Source: Nonomuraea endophytica (GTDB taxonomy: Bacteria > Actinomycetota > Actinomycetes > Streptosporangiales > Streptosporangiaceae). Taken from it: a stretch of 64,000 nt of DNA. The stretch spans positions 124,001-188,000 of the forward strand of contig NZ_JACHIN010000018.1 of NCBI RefSeq assembly GCF_014203235.1, in the 5' to 3' direction. Below are positions 27,515-35,193 of this stretch, piece by piece (position 1 is the stretch's first letter; each line of letters starts with the position of its first letter). The notes below the pieces were generated by a model, which made no database searches, was not told the DNA's origin, and saw only the letters and a list, made by a program, of their open reading frames with translations. The position numbers and the translations under genes are program-made.

Positions 27515-27878
27515 ATGACCAGGCTCAAGCCCACCATCGAGGACGTCGCGCGGCACCACCGATCTCGCCTTCAGCCCCGACGGGCGCACCCTCGTCTCGG
27601 CGAGCGGCGACCGCAGTGTGCGCCTGTGGGACGTGGCGGCCCAGCGCCAGCTCGGCCCTCCTGTCACGGAGCACGTCGGACCCGTGATCGCCCTCGCCCT
27701 CAGCTCCGACGGCCAGAAGCTGGCCGGCGCCGACGACGCCGGCCAGGTCCGCATGTGGCGCCTGCGCCTGCCCAGCGACCCGCGCGCGGAGGTGTGCGCG
27801 ACCGTCTCCTCCCGCGCTCTGACGGCGGCCGAGTGGGCGCGGTACGTCCCCGGCGAACCGTACAGGCCGCCCTGTTGA
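27515..27878 (+). pseudogene. LacI-family start fragment joined to a WD40-repeat tail
   Basis: ATG at 27515 (preceded by GGAAGGTG) encodes MTRLKPTIEDVARHH, the canonical beginning of a LacI-family regulator. At about 27552 the sequence shifts frame into a WD40 protein: TDLAFSPDGRTLVSASGDRSVRLWDV, then ALALSSDGQKLAGADDAGQVRMWRL, ending LTAAEWARYVPGEPYRPPC, the usual C-terminus of actinomycete nSTAND/WD40 proteins. No intact product can be made. It marks a deletion that fused two unrelated genes. Confidence 0.65.
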
Positions 27879-27899
27879 CGCGAGCCCCGCCACATGGCG

Positions 27900-27914
27900 A
27901 TTACATAGTGTAAT
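27900..27914. promoter_or_regulatory. Palindrome at the start of the cucumopine-synthase-like operon
   Basis: ATTACA-TAG-TGTAAT is a perfect dyad in an unusually AT-rich pocket. TAATGT (27917-27922) lies eight bases before the GTG at 27931 and could be a -10 for a leaderless transcript. The motif is unlike the palindrome beside the convergent TetR gene, so the repressor is uncertain. Confidence 0.5.
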
Positions 27915-28875
27915 GCTAATGTCGCTTATTGTGACCGAAGAGAGATCTGTCGAGATCGTATGGCCCACCCTGGGCATCACCGTCTCCGCGACGCTGGACG
28001 ACCGCAACGCCGCCCTGGCCGATGCCCTGTGGCAGGCGCTTCCCTACAGGAGCCTTCAGGGCCACGCCCTGGTGGCGGGTCATCATCTCTACCATGTGGC
28101 CCCCGTCCATTCCTTGCTGCACCTGCCCGCGGCCCAACGCGTCGACCGGCGGACCGTGCCCGACGGCACGGTCTTCTGCTCGCGGTTGCAGCACCTGGGC
28201 ATCAAGTACGGCCCGCTGACCGAGCCGATGCCCGCCACCCCCATCGGACAGGTCGTCCCCGACGACGTGGACAGCCTGATGGAGGCCGGCAGGGCGATCT
28301 GGGAGTCGGTCTACTCCACCAAGAAGCCGATCGTCGCCGAGGTACGCCGCGCCGGCCGGACGAGCGGTCACAGCCTGGCCCGGATGAAGGCCACGGACCC
28401 GGCGGCCGACGCGCTGATCTCCGACGTACACGCGGAAACCTCGCGAATCTGGCTGGAGGCTCCAAGGGAGCTGACCGAACTGCACGAGGGCCGCATCGCC
28501 TCGGGCGCCGGCAGCTACGGCACCGTGGTAACGACGATGCTGTTCGTCAACGGCGAGACCCGGCCGCTGGGCTACAGCACCTACGGCGGCCTGGTCCGCG
28601 CCACCGTCGAGGGCATGCCGTTGGAGGCGCTGCGGCACATGGCGCGCGTCCTGGCAGGTACCCCGGCGGAGTTCCTCGGCTACTGCGGCCTGGACACGCT
28701 GAACGCCTTCACCGTCCGGCTCATGGCCCTGCTGGATCGGATCGACTCCCGGGACGACTTCCTCGCGGTCATGGCGCACATGGCGCTGTACGTCAACTGC
28801 CTGGGCGGCTGGAACCTGCACCTGTTCCCCTGGGACCTCGACACCTGCCTGCGCGAGTTCAGGGGCTGGGCGTGA
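27913..28875 (+). CDS. Cucumopine synthase-like protein (cyclophilin-like fold plus helical bundle)
   Basis: 320 residues, no signal. The N-terminal half (VEIVWPTLGITVSATLDDRNAALADALWQALP, HALVAGHHLYHVAP, IKYGPLTEPMPATPIGQV) has the cyclophilin-like pattern shared by DUF3830 proteins and cucumopine synthase. The C-terminal half (about 145-320) is helical and resembles the cucumopine synthase C-terminal bundle. Cucumopine synthase condenses histidine with 2-oxoglutarate in a Pictet-Spengler-type ring closure; a similar condensation here is inference. First gene of a coupled operon (GTGA overlap with the oxidase). Start uncertain: ATG 27913 overlaps a palindrome; GTG 27931 may be a leaderless start. 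Confidence 0.65.
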   Translation: MLMSLIVTEERSVEIVWPTLGITVSATLDDRNAALADALWQALPYRSLQGHALVAGHHLYHVAPVHSLLHLPAAQRVDRRTVPDGTVFCSRLQHLGIKYGPLTEPMPATPIGQVVPDDVDSLMEAGRAIWESVYSTKKPIVAEVRRAGRTSGHSLARMKATDPAADALISDVHAETSRIWLEAPRELTELHEGRIASGAGSYGTVVTTMLFVNGETRPLGYSTYGGLVRATVEGMPLEALRHMARVLAGTPAEFLGYCGLDTLNAFTVRLMALLDRIDSRDDFLAVMAHMALYVNCLGGWNLHLFPWDLDTCLREFRGWA

Positions 28876-29987
28876 CCCGAGCCCAGGACCGGGCGCGGGT
28901 CGTGGTGGCCGGAGGCGGCGTGATCGGCCTGTCGGTCGCGGTTCATCTGGCGGAGGCGGGCGTGCCGACCATGCTGCTGGAGCGCGGCCGGCTGGGATCG
29001 GGCGCGTCCAAGGCGACCGCGGACGTGCTGCGCGGCTACTTCGCCGGCAACCCGGTCAGCTCGGCGATGGCGACAAGGAGCCTGGCGGCCTATCGGGCCT
29101 TCGCCGAGCGCACGGGCACCGCCCTGCCGCTGCGCCAGGTCGGCTATCTCGTGCTGTTCAGCGAACCCGCGCAGGTCGCGGCGTTCGAGGCCGAACTGCC
29201 CGCCCAGCGGGCGGCCGGCGTGGACATCGAACTGATCAGTGAAGCGCGGGCCCGGCGGCGCAACCCGCTGATCGGTGACATCCCGCTGTGCGCGGCCGCC
29301 TGGTCGCCGCAGGCGTACATCAGCGACACCCCGGCGATCGTCGAGGGCTTCGCCGGAGCGGCCAGGCAAGCGGGAGTGGTGATCCGCACGGACTGCGCCG
29401 TCACCTCGGTCGACACCGGAACCGGCCGGATCGAGACCACCGCCGGCGCCATCACGGCCGAGACCGTCGTGTGCGCAGCGGGCGCCTGGTCCGCGCCGAT
29501 CGCCCGCTGCGCCGGCGTCGATCTGCCCCTGGGCGAGCCGGTCGTGCAGGAGCTGCTGTCCACCGAGGCGTTGCCGCCGGTGCCGGAGATCCCGGTGACC
29601 CTGCACGCCGCCAGCGGCCTGCTGGTACGGCTGCGCGGAGATCGGCTCCTGATCGGCATGGGCCACCCCGGCCGGGACCGGGAGGCCTGGCGCGATCGCG
29701 TCGCGGCCCGGCTGGCCGAGATCTACCCGAGCCTGGCCGGAGCCGCGCTGCACACCGCCGTGACCGGCACCCGTGACGCCAGCCCCGACCGCACCCCGTT
29801 CATCGGCTGCGTGAGATCCGCATCCGGCAGGCCGGCGTTCCTGTACGCGGCCGGATTCTCCGGTCACGGCCTGTGCGTGGCGCCCGCCGCCGGCGAACTG
29901 GTCGCCGGCCTGTACCTGGGCCGCGAGGCGGGCCGCGAGGCGGGCTTCGACTCCCACCGGCTCGCGGCGACGCCGGAAAGGGTCTGA
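28872..29987 (+). CDS. FAD-dependent amine/amino-acid oxidoreductase (DAO family)
   Basis: 371 residues. Rossmann motif VVVAGGGVIGLSVAVHLAEAG, then LLERGRLGSGASKATADVLRGYF, and a C-terminal FAD block PDRTPFIG...LYAAGFSGHGLCVAPAAGELVA, as in sarcosine oxidase, glycine oxidase and opine oxidase subunits. Expected to oxidise a secondary amine or imino acid to an imine. GTG overlaps the stop of the preceding gene, strongly suggesting it acts on that product. Confidence 0.88.
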   Translation: MTRAQDRARVVVAGGGVIGLSVAVHLAEAGVPTMLLERGRLGSGASKATADVLRGYFAGNPVSSAMATRSLAAYRAFAERTGTALPLRQVGYLVLFSEPAQVAAFEAELPAQRAAGVDIELISEARARRRNPLIGDIPLCAAAWSPQAYISDTPAIVEGFAGAARQAGVVIRTDCAVTSVDTGTGRIETTAGAITAETVVCAAGAWSAPIARCAGVDLPLGEPVVQELLSTEALPPVPEIPVTLHAASGLLVRLRGDRLLIGMGHPGRDREAWRDRVAARLAEIYPSLAGAALHTAVTGTRDASPDRTPFIGCVRSASGRPAFLYAAGFSGHGLCVAPAAGELVAGLYLGREAGREAGFDSHRLAATPERV

Positions 29988-29992
29988 CGCCC

Positions 29993-31216
29993 GTGGACAC
30001 CTCCACCCGTCACACGATCGATCCGGCGTGCCGCGACTGGCACGCCCACGGCGATCGGCTACGGCAGGCGGGGCCGCTCGTCGCGGTGGAGGTGGAGGGG
30101 GTGCGCGCGTGGGCGGCCGCCCGATTCGCCACCCTGCAGGCGGTGCTCGCCCATCCTGATCTGTCGCGCGACATCCGGCACTGGGATCCGCAGGCGCGCG
30201 CCGGCCTCTGCCCGCGCACGTCGGTGGCCAAGCTCGTCCTCGACACCTCCGTGCTGAACGCCGAAGGACAGGCGCACCGCAGGCTGCGCGGCCCCCTGGT
30301 CAAGGCGTTCTCCGCCCGCCGGATAGGCCGGCTGCGCCCGAGCATCGAGGCCATCACGGCCGGCCTGATCGATCGGCTGGCCCGGCGTCCGCCGGGCCCG
30401 GTGGACGTGCGCCGGGAGTTCGCCTACCCGCTGCCGAGCGAGGTCATCTCGCAGCTGATGGGCATCCCGCCGGAGCTGCGTCCCCGGCTCCACGAACTGA
30501 ACCGCGTGCTGGCCAGGGTCGGCGCCGGCCCTCAGGACACCGGCGCGGCCCGCACCGCCCTGCGGCGGATGCTGGCGGAGGTCATCGCCCTGCGCCACCG
30601 GGAACCCGGCGACGACCTGATCAGCGCGCTGATGGCGATCCACGTCGATGACGGTGTCGCCTTCACCGCGATCGAGCTGGCGGACACGGTCGAGTTGTTG
30701 TTCATCGCGGGGCACGTGACGACGGTCAGCCTCATCACCAACGCCGTGCGCGCCCTGCTGGCCGCGCCCGAACAGCTCGCGCTCGTCACCTCCGGGACGC
30801 TGCCGTGGAGCGCCGTGGTGGAGGAAGCCCTGCGCTGGGATTCGCCGCTGGCCCACTTTCCGATGCGCTACGCCGTACGAGATGTGGAAATCGACGGAGT
30901 CACGGTACGGCGGGGCGAGGCGGTGCTGGCGTCGTTCGCCGCGGCGGGCCGCGATCCCGAGCACTACGGCGAGCGGGCCGGGCACTTCGTCCTGTCCGGT
31001 TCCGCGCCCGGTCACCTGTCGTTCGGCCACGGCCCGCACTTCTGCCTGGGCGCCACGTTGGGCCGGCTGGAGGCCGAGGTGGCGTTGAGCGCCCTGTTCA
31101 CCGCGTTCCCGCAGCTGGCGGCCGCCGTACCACCCGGCGAGGTGCAGCCCGTGGGCTCGATCGTGGGCAACAGCGCACGGACCTTTCCGGTGCTGCTCGG
31201 ACCGAGAGCACGATGA
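29993..31216 (+). CDS. Cytochrome P450 with atypical I-helix
   Basis: 407 residues. Heme loop FGHGPHFCLG with axial Cys351, ExxR in VVEEALRW, and DLSRDIRHWDP/AHRRLRGPLVKAFS typical of bacterial class I P450s. The oxygen-activation motif reads AGHVTT (239-244): the acidic residue of the usual AGHETT is Val242, while Thr243 is kept. Loss of the acid is known in P450s with altered oxygen chemistry (peroxygenases, coupling or dehydration enzymes). No ferredoxin gene is adjacent. Follows the oxidase by five bases; its stop overlaps the ligase ATG. Confidence 0.92.
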   Translation: MDTSTRHTIDPACRDWHAHGDRLRQAGPLVAVEVEGVRAWAAARFATLQAVLAHPDLSRDIRHWDPQARAGLCPRTSVAKLVLDTSVLNAEGQAHRRLRGPLVKAFSARRIGRLRPSIEAITAGLIDRLARRPPGPVDVRREFAYPLPSEVISQLMGIPPELRPRLHELNRVLARVGAGPQDTGAARTALRRMLAEVIALRHREPGDDLISALMAIHVDDGVAFTAIELADTVELLFIAGHVTTVSLITNAVRALLAAPEQLALVTSGTLPWSAVVEEALRWDSPLAHFPMRYAVRDVEIDGVTVRRGEAVLASFAAAGRDPEHYGERAGHFVLSGSAPGHLSFGHGPHFCLGATLGRLEAEVALSALFTAFPQLAAAVPPGEVQPVGSIVGNSARTFPVLLGPRAR

Positions 31217-32703
31217 GCACCGGTTACGTCCGGCTCGTCCTCGACGGGTTGCGCTCGGCGGGACCGCGCGAGGTGCTGGTCCACGGGCGGCGGCGGGTGA
31301 CGGGCGACCAGGCGCTGGCCATGGCGGCGGGCGCGGCCCAGGCGCTCACGGACCGCGGCGTCCGGGCCGGACAAACGATCGCCTGCCTGTACGGCGAGCG
31401 GATCGAATCACTGCTGAGCCCGCTGGTCGCCGGTATCCTCGGCTGCCGCTTCGTCCCCGTGTGGCAGGGTCTGCCGGAAGCGGTCGCCGCCAGAGTCATG
31501 CGTGAGCTGAACGCGTCGGCCCTGCTGTACGACCCGGCGCGAACCCAGGACCTGGCCGCATCGCAGGCCCGCTACCCGGTGACCGTCATCGCCCGGCTGG
31601 ACACCCTGTTCGCCAACCCGCAGGCCCCAATGCTCGCCGTCCCCGATCCCCGGGACCCGGACGACATCGCCACGGTGAACTACAGCAGCGGCACCACGAG
31701 CGAGTGCCGAGTGGCCGTCTACAGTCACCGCATCCAGCACGCCCACCTGACCGCCGCACGCGCGCTCTTCGGGGACGGGCCCCGGCGCGTCCTGGTCTCA
31801 CCTCACCTGCGCTACACCGGCCTGCTCTACCAGATGTGGACGCTGGCGGGCGGCGGCACCGTGATCATGGAGCCTGAGTGGCAGCCTGGCTCGCTCGCCG
31901 AGGTGATCCGCCGCGAGCGGGTCAGCCACCTGATGGCCGGCCGCCCATCTGACCTGTATCCCCTGGTCGACCACCTGAAGACCAGCCGGACCGCGGGGGA
32001 GCACCTGCGAATGCTCGTGTACGGCGGCGCGGCGGCGGTGCCCGCCCGCATCGCCCAAGCGGTCGAGCGCCTGGGCCCCCGGCTCGTGCAGACCTACGGA
32101 TCGACCGAGGCGGGGTTCATCACCGGCCTCGCCTCCGGCGACCACGCACGGCCCGAGTTGCTCGCCTCGGTCGGCCGCGCCGTACCCGGAGCCGAACTGT
32201 GTGTACGCGACGCCGACGGCGTCGATCTCGCGGCCGGGGAGGTCGGTGAGGTCTGGGTGCGATCCCCGCAGCTCATGCGGGGCTATCTCGGCGACCGGCG
32301 ACGCACCGGCCAGGTCCTGCGCGACGGCTGGCTACGCACGGGCGACCTCGGCCGTCTGGACGACGGTTACCTGTTCCTGCTCGACCGGACGGCCGATCGC
32401 CTGGCGCCCGGCCTCTACTCCCACCCCATCGAACAGCTCCTGACCAGCCACCCGGCCGTCCTCGACGCGGCCGTCTTCGCCCTGCCGGACCAGACCGACC
32501 CGATCATCGCGGGCGCGATCGTCGCCAGACCGGGACACCAGGTCGACCCGGAAGCGCTGCGAGCGCTGGTCCGCACCGCCCTGGGCGCCCAGTGCGAGCC
32601 TCGCCACCTGTGGCTGCTCGACGAACTGCCCCGCACCCCGGCGGGCAAGCCCGACAAGGCGACCCTGCGCACCCGCTTCCTGACCGCCCCCTCTGACCTC
32701 TAG
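31213..32703 (+). CDS. AMP-dependent acyl/aryl-CoA ligase or adenylating enzyme
   Basis: 496-residue ANL-superfamily enzyme. A3 P-loop YSSGTTSECRV (157-167; the usual GxPK is changed to SECR), A5 QTYGSTEAG, A7 WLRTGDLG, A10 RTPAGKPDK with catalytic Lys479. It should activate a carboxylate as acyl-AMP and transfer it to CoA or an amine; no carrier-protein domain is present. ATG overlaps the P450 stop (ATGA). Last gene of the operon, overlapping the convergent TetR gene by four bases. Confidence 0.9.
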   Translation: MSTGYVRLVLDGLRSAGPREVLVHGRRRVTGDQALAMAAGAAQALTDRGVRAGQTIACLYGERIESLLSPLVAGILGCRFVPVWQGLPEAVAARVMRELNASALLYDPARTQDLAASQARYPVTVIARLDTLFANPQAPMLAVPDPRDPDDIATVNYSSGTTSECRVAVYSHRIQHAHLTAARALFGDGPRRVLVSPHLRYTGLLYQMWTLAGGGTVIMEPEWQPGSLAEVIRRERVSHLMAGRPSDLYPLVDHLKTSRTAGEHLRMLVYGGAAAVPARIAQAVERLGPRLVQTYGSTEAGFITGLASGDHARPELLASVGRAVPGAELCVRDADGVDLAAGEVGEVWVRSPQLMRGYLGDRRRTGQVLRDGWLRTGDLGRLDDGYLFLLDRTADRLAPGLYSHPIEQLLTSHPAVLDAAVFALPDQTDPIIAGAIVARPGHQVDPEALRALVRTALGAQCEPRHLWLLDELPRTPAGKPDKATLRTRFLTAPSDL

Positions 32704-33455
32704 GCCTGATCGCGGCCGTCACCGCGCGCGGCCAGTCCGGCCAGAATGCGGTCCAAGCCGAACTGGAAGTCCTCAGCGGTGTAGCCGATCGAGCCGGTGT
32801 TGGCCTGATCGGCGAAGAGACGGCAGAACATGGGATACCGATCCGGCGTCATGACGCTCCCGAGGAACCGGAAGTAGTCGTCACCGCCGTCGGCGATGAC
32901 CGGGTCCAGGGTGAGGCGGGCCTGCTCGCGGACGTAGCCGGAGATGAGGGTGACGGCGCGGAGCTGGTCGTGCGGGCTCAGGGTGGTCCCGGACAGGGCC
33001 CGGAGCATGCGTTCTCCCCAGGACAGTTCGTTCGGCGTGCTGGGCGGGCCCGTGGTGGGCACCTGCAGGACCCATGGATGCCGCCGGTAGAGGTCGTAGA
33101 TCTGCCAGGCGATGCCCGCCAGGGACTCGCGCCAGCGTCCGGGGTCGGGCGGCGGCAGGTCGGGGGGTGGTGCGGCGGCGGCGTCCCGCATCACCACCAC
33201 GAGGTCGTCCTTGGAGCGGACGTGCCGGTACAACGAGGTCGTCGCCGCGCCGAGGGCGGTGGCGACCCGGGCCAGCGACACCGCGGCGAGTCCGTCGCTG
33301 TCGGCGATGTCGATCGCGGCGGTGACGACCCGGTTCAGAGTGAGCGCCGGGCGTGGGCCGGGCTTGAGTCCGTCGTGTGTGTGGGCGGCGTCGTTGGCGG
33401 CGCGCCAGGCCAGTTCGATGCCCGCCGGCGTGGGTGTCCTGTGCTGCTCGCCCAT
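32700..33455 (-). CDS. TetR-family regulator
   Basis: 251 residues. HTH domain LTLNRVVTAAIDIADSDGLAAVSLARVATALGAATTSLYRHVRSKDDLV (about 40-88 overall) with a TetR_C-type ligand domain. ATG at 33455 chosen for the GGAGAAAGG upstream; the longer frame would cross the operator. It is convergent with the cucumopine-like operon and divergent from a small membrane protein; a 19-bp palindrome lies between it and the latter. It may control either neighbour. Confidence 0.87.
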   Translation of the reverse strand: MGEQHRTPTPAGIELAWRAANDAAHTHDGLKPGPRPALTLNRVVTAAIDIADSDGLAAVSLARVATALGAATTSLYRHVRSKDDLVVVMRDAAAAPPPDLPPPDPGRWRESLAGIAWQIYDLYRRHPWVLQVPTTGPPSTPNELSWGERMLRALSGTTLSPHDQLRAVTLISGYVREQARLTLDPVIADGGDDYFRFLGSVMTPDRYPMFCRLFADQANTGSIGYTAEDFQFGLDRILAGLAARGDGRDQA

Positions 33456-33512
33456 CGCGGCCTTTCTCCCCGTGCTGCGCTGTCTCACCGCGAGTCTATA
33501 GTGGCGTATGTT

Positions 33513-33531
33513 GTTCGCCATTATGGCGAAC
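33513..33531. promoter_or_regulatory. Perfect 19-bp TetR operator
   Basis: GTTCGCCAT-T-ATGGCGAAC is perfectly symmetrical, located 58 bp upstream of the TetR ATG and 33 bp upstream of the divergent membrane-protein ATG. TATAGT (33498-33503) nearby could serve as a -10. Autorepression by the adjacent TetR is the simplest reading. Confidence 0.7.
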
Positions 33532-33563
33532 GTCATTCGCCGCTGACCGGGACGGGGCAGGAC

Positions 33564-34214
33564 ATGACGAAGAGGACATCGGTGGCGTCGTTAGGGATCG
33601 GGGCAGGCGCCGGCTTCGCCGCCCTGGCGCTCGTCTACCTGGTGGTGCTTACCGTGATGATGGCGCGCGGGCTGCCGTTTCCGCCCCGGGAGCCCTTCGC
33701 CACCACCTTCCACGTGATCATGATGCTCGCGGTCCTCGTCATGGTGCCGCTGTGGTGCGCCATCCACCTCGCCACCCCGGCGAACAAGCAGGCGTACACG
33801 CTCGTCTCGCTGGTGTTCATCGTCATGCACGCCGTGGTCGTCTGCGCCAACCGGTTCCTGGCGCTGACGATGGTCAGGCAGAGCCCCGGTCTGGGCCGGA
33901 CGGCGGGCCTGGAATGGTTCCAGCCCTATGGCTGGCCGTCTCTGACGTTCGCCTTCGAGATACTCGGCTGGGGAGTGTTCTTCTCCCTCGCCTGCCTGTT
34001 CCTGGTCCCGGCCTTCAGGCTCGAACGCCGTATCGCCACGACCTTCGCGGCCATGGGCGTCCTCAGCCTGGGCGGCGCCCTCGGGCTCCTCGTCAACTCC
34101 ACCGCGCTCATGGGCGCGATCGCACCCCTGGCATGGGGACTCGGACCCGCCGTCGCCGCCGTCCTGGTCATGATCTGGCTGCGAGCCCAGTCGCACGATC
34201 CCGGCGCGACGTAG
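33564..34214 (+). CDS. Polytopic membrane protein of unknown function
   Basis: 216 residues with about six hydrophobic segments (near 9-30, 47-66, 76-95, 125-146, 158-177, 188-205), short charged tail. No transporter motif seen. Transcribed divergently from the TetR gene with a shared operator, so it is a likely TetR target, perhaps an efflux or tolerance factor. RBS GGGACGGGGCAGG weak. Confidence 0.7.
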   Translation: MTKRTSVASLGIGAGAGFAALALVYLVVLTVMMARGLPFPPREPFATTFHVIMMLAVLVMVPLWCAIHLATPANKQAYTLVSLVFIVMHAVVVCANRFLALTMVRQSPGLGRTAGLEWFQPYGWPSLTFAFEILGWGVFFSLACLFLVPAFRLERRIATTFAAMGVLSLGGALGLLVNSTALMGAIAPLAWGLGPAVAAVLVMIWLRAQSHDPGAT

Positions 34215-34343
34215 GCGGGAGACGCCCTTCGCCGAGGTCATCGAGGCGGCTCGCCGTGGCTCCAGGCCGGCGGGGGTTCCCGGAGCTACTTTGGGGCTTC
34301 GGGGTCATGTCCGGGAGAAGACCCCCAGGCCAGGGAGACCGGG

Positions 34344-35183
34344 ATGACCGCCTCGTACGAGACCATCGACACCAGGCAGGACGGCGACGTCCTTTCCGCC
34401 ACGTTCCACGCGCCGCCGATGAACCTGATCGGTCCCGAGGTCGTGCGGGACCTGGTCGCCCTGATCCGCGAACTGTCCCACCCGGCCGCCCCACGCGTGG
34501 TGATCTTCGAGAGCGCGGACGCCGACTTCTTCTTCCCGCACGTCGACATGACGAAAGTCCCCGAATACACCGCTGAGGCGGCGAAGGCCGGAGGTCCCGG
34601 CGACGCCTCCCTGGGCATGCTGTTCCGCAAGGTGAGCGAGCTGCCGGTCGTCACGATCGCCAAGCTGCGCGGCCGTGCTCGGGGAGCCGGCAGCGAGTTC
34701 GTCCTCGCCTGCGACATGCGCTTCGCCTCCCGCGAGAACGCCGTCCTGGGCCAGCCGGAAGTGGGAATCGGAACACCTCCCGGCGCGGGCGCCCTTCAGC
34801 ACCTCACCCGCCTGATGGGCCGGGGCAGAGCGCTCGAAGCGGTGCTGACCTCGGCGGACTTCGACGCCGACCTCGCCGAACGCTATGGATGGGTCAACCG
34901 CGCGGTCCCTGACGCCGAACTGGACGAGTTCGTGGCCGCCATCGCCGCACGGATGAGCCGCTTCCCCCGCGACGCGCTGATCGCGGCCAAGTCGGCCATC
35001 AACGCCATCAGCCTGCCGGCTCCCGCCGAGGTACGCGCGGACGCCGCGCTCTTTCAGCAGCTCGTCCGCGGCCAGGAAGTTCAGCGACGTACGGCTGAGC
35101 TGTTCAAGCGGGGCTTCCAGACCCGTGGTGCCACCGAACTCGGCCTCGGCGAGGCCCTGGGCGACTTGGGCGCCGCCGACTGA
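34344..35183 (+). CDS. Enoyl-CoA hydratase/isomerase family protein
   Basis: 279 residues of the crotonase fold. Both crotonase catalytic glutamates are present: GAGSEFVLACD and GQPEVGIGTPPGAG. The N-terminal VIFESADADFFFPHVDM replaces the common ...FSAGADL oxyanion stretch, so substrate preference may differ. Ends 10 bp before the convergent LAL regulator. RBS CAGGGAGACC. The 129-bp gap before it has nothing notable. Confidence 0.87.
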   Translation: MTASYETIDTRQDGDVLSATFHAPPMNLIGPEVVRDLVALIRELSHPAAPRVVIFESADADFFFPHVDMTKVPEYTAEAAKAGGPGDASLGMLFRKVSELPVVTIAKLRGRARGAGSEFVLACDMRFASRENAVLGQPEVGIGTPPGAGALQHLTRLMGRGRALEAVLTSADFDADLAERYGWVNRAVPDAELDEFVAAIAARMSRFPRDALIAAKSAINAISLPAPAEVRADAALFQQLVRGQEVQRRTAELFKRGFQTRGATELGLGEALGDLGAAD

Positions 35184-35193
35184 TGACGTCTGC

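Noticed and set aside
33456-33536. Longer TetR start (27 extra codons)
   Set aside because: It would put the 19-bp operator inside the gene; ATG 33455 has a good ribosome site.
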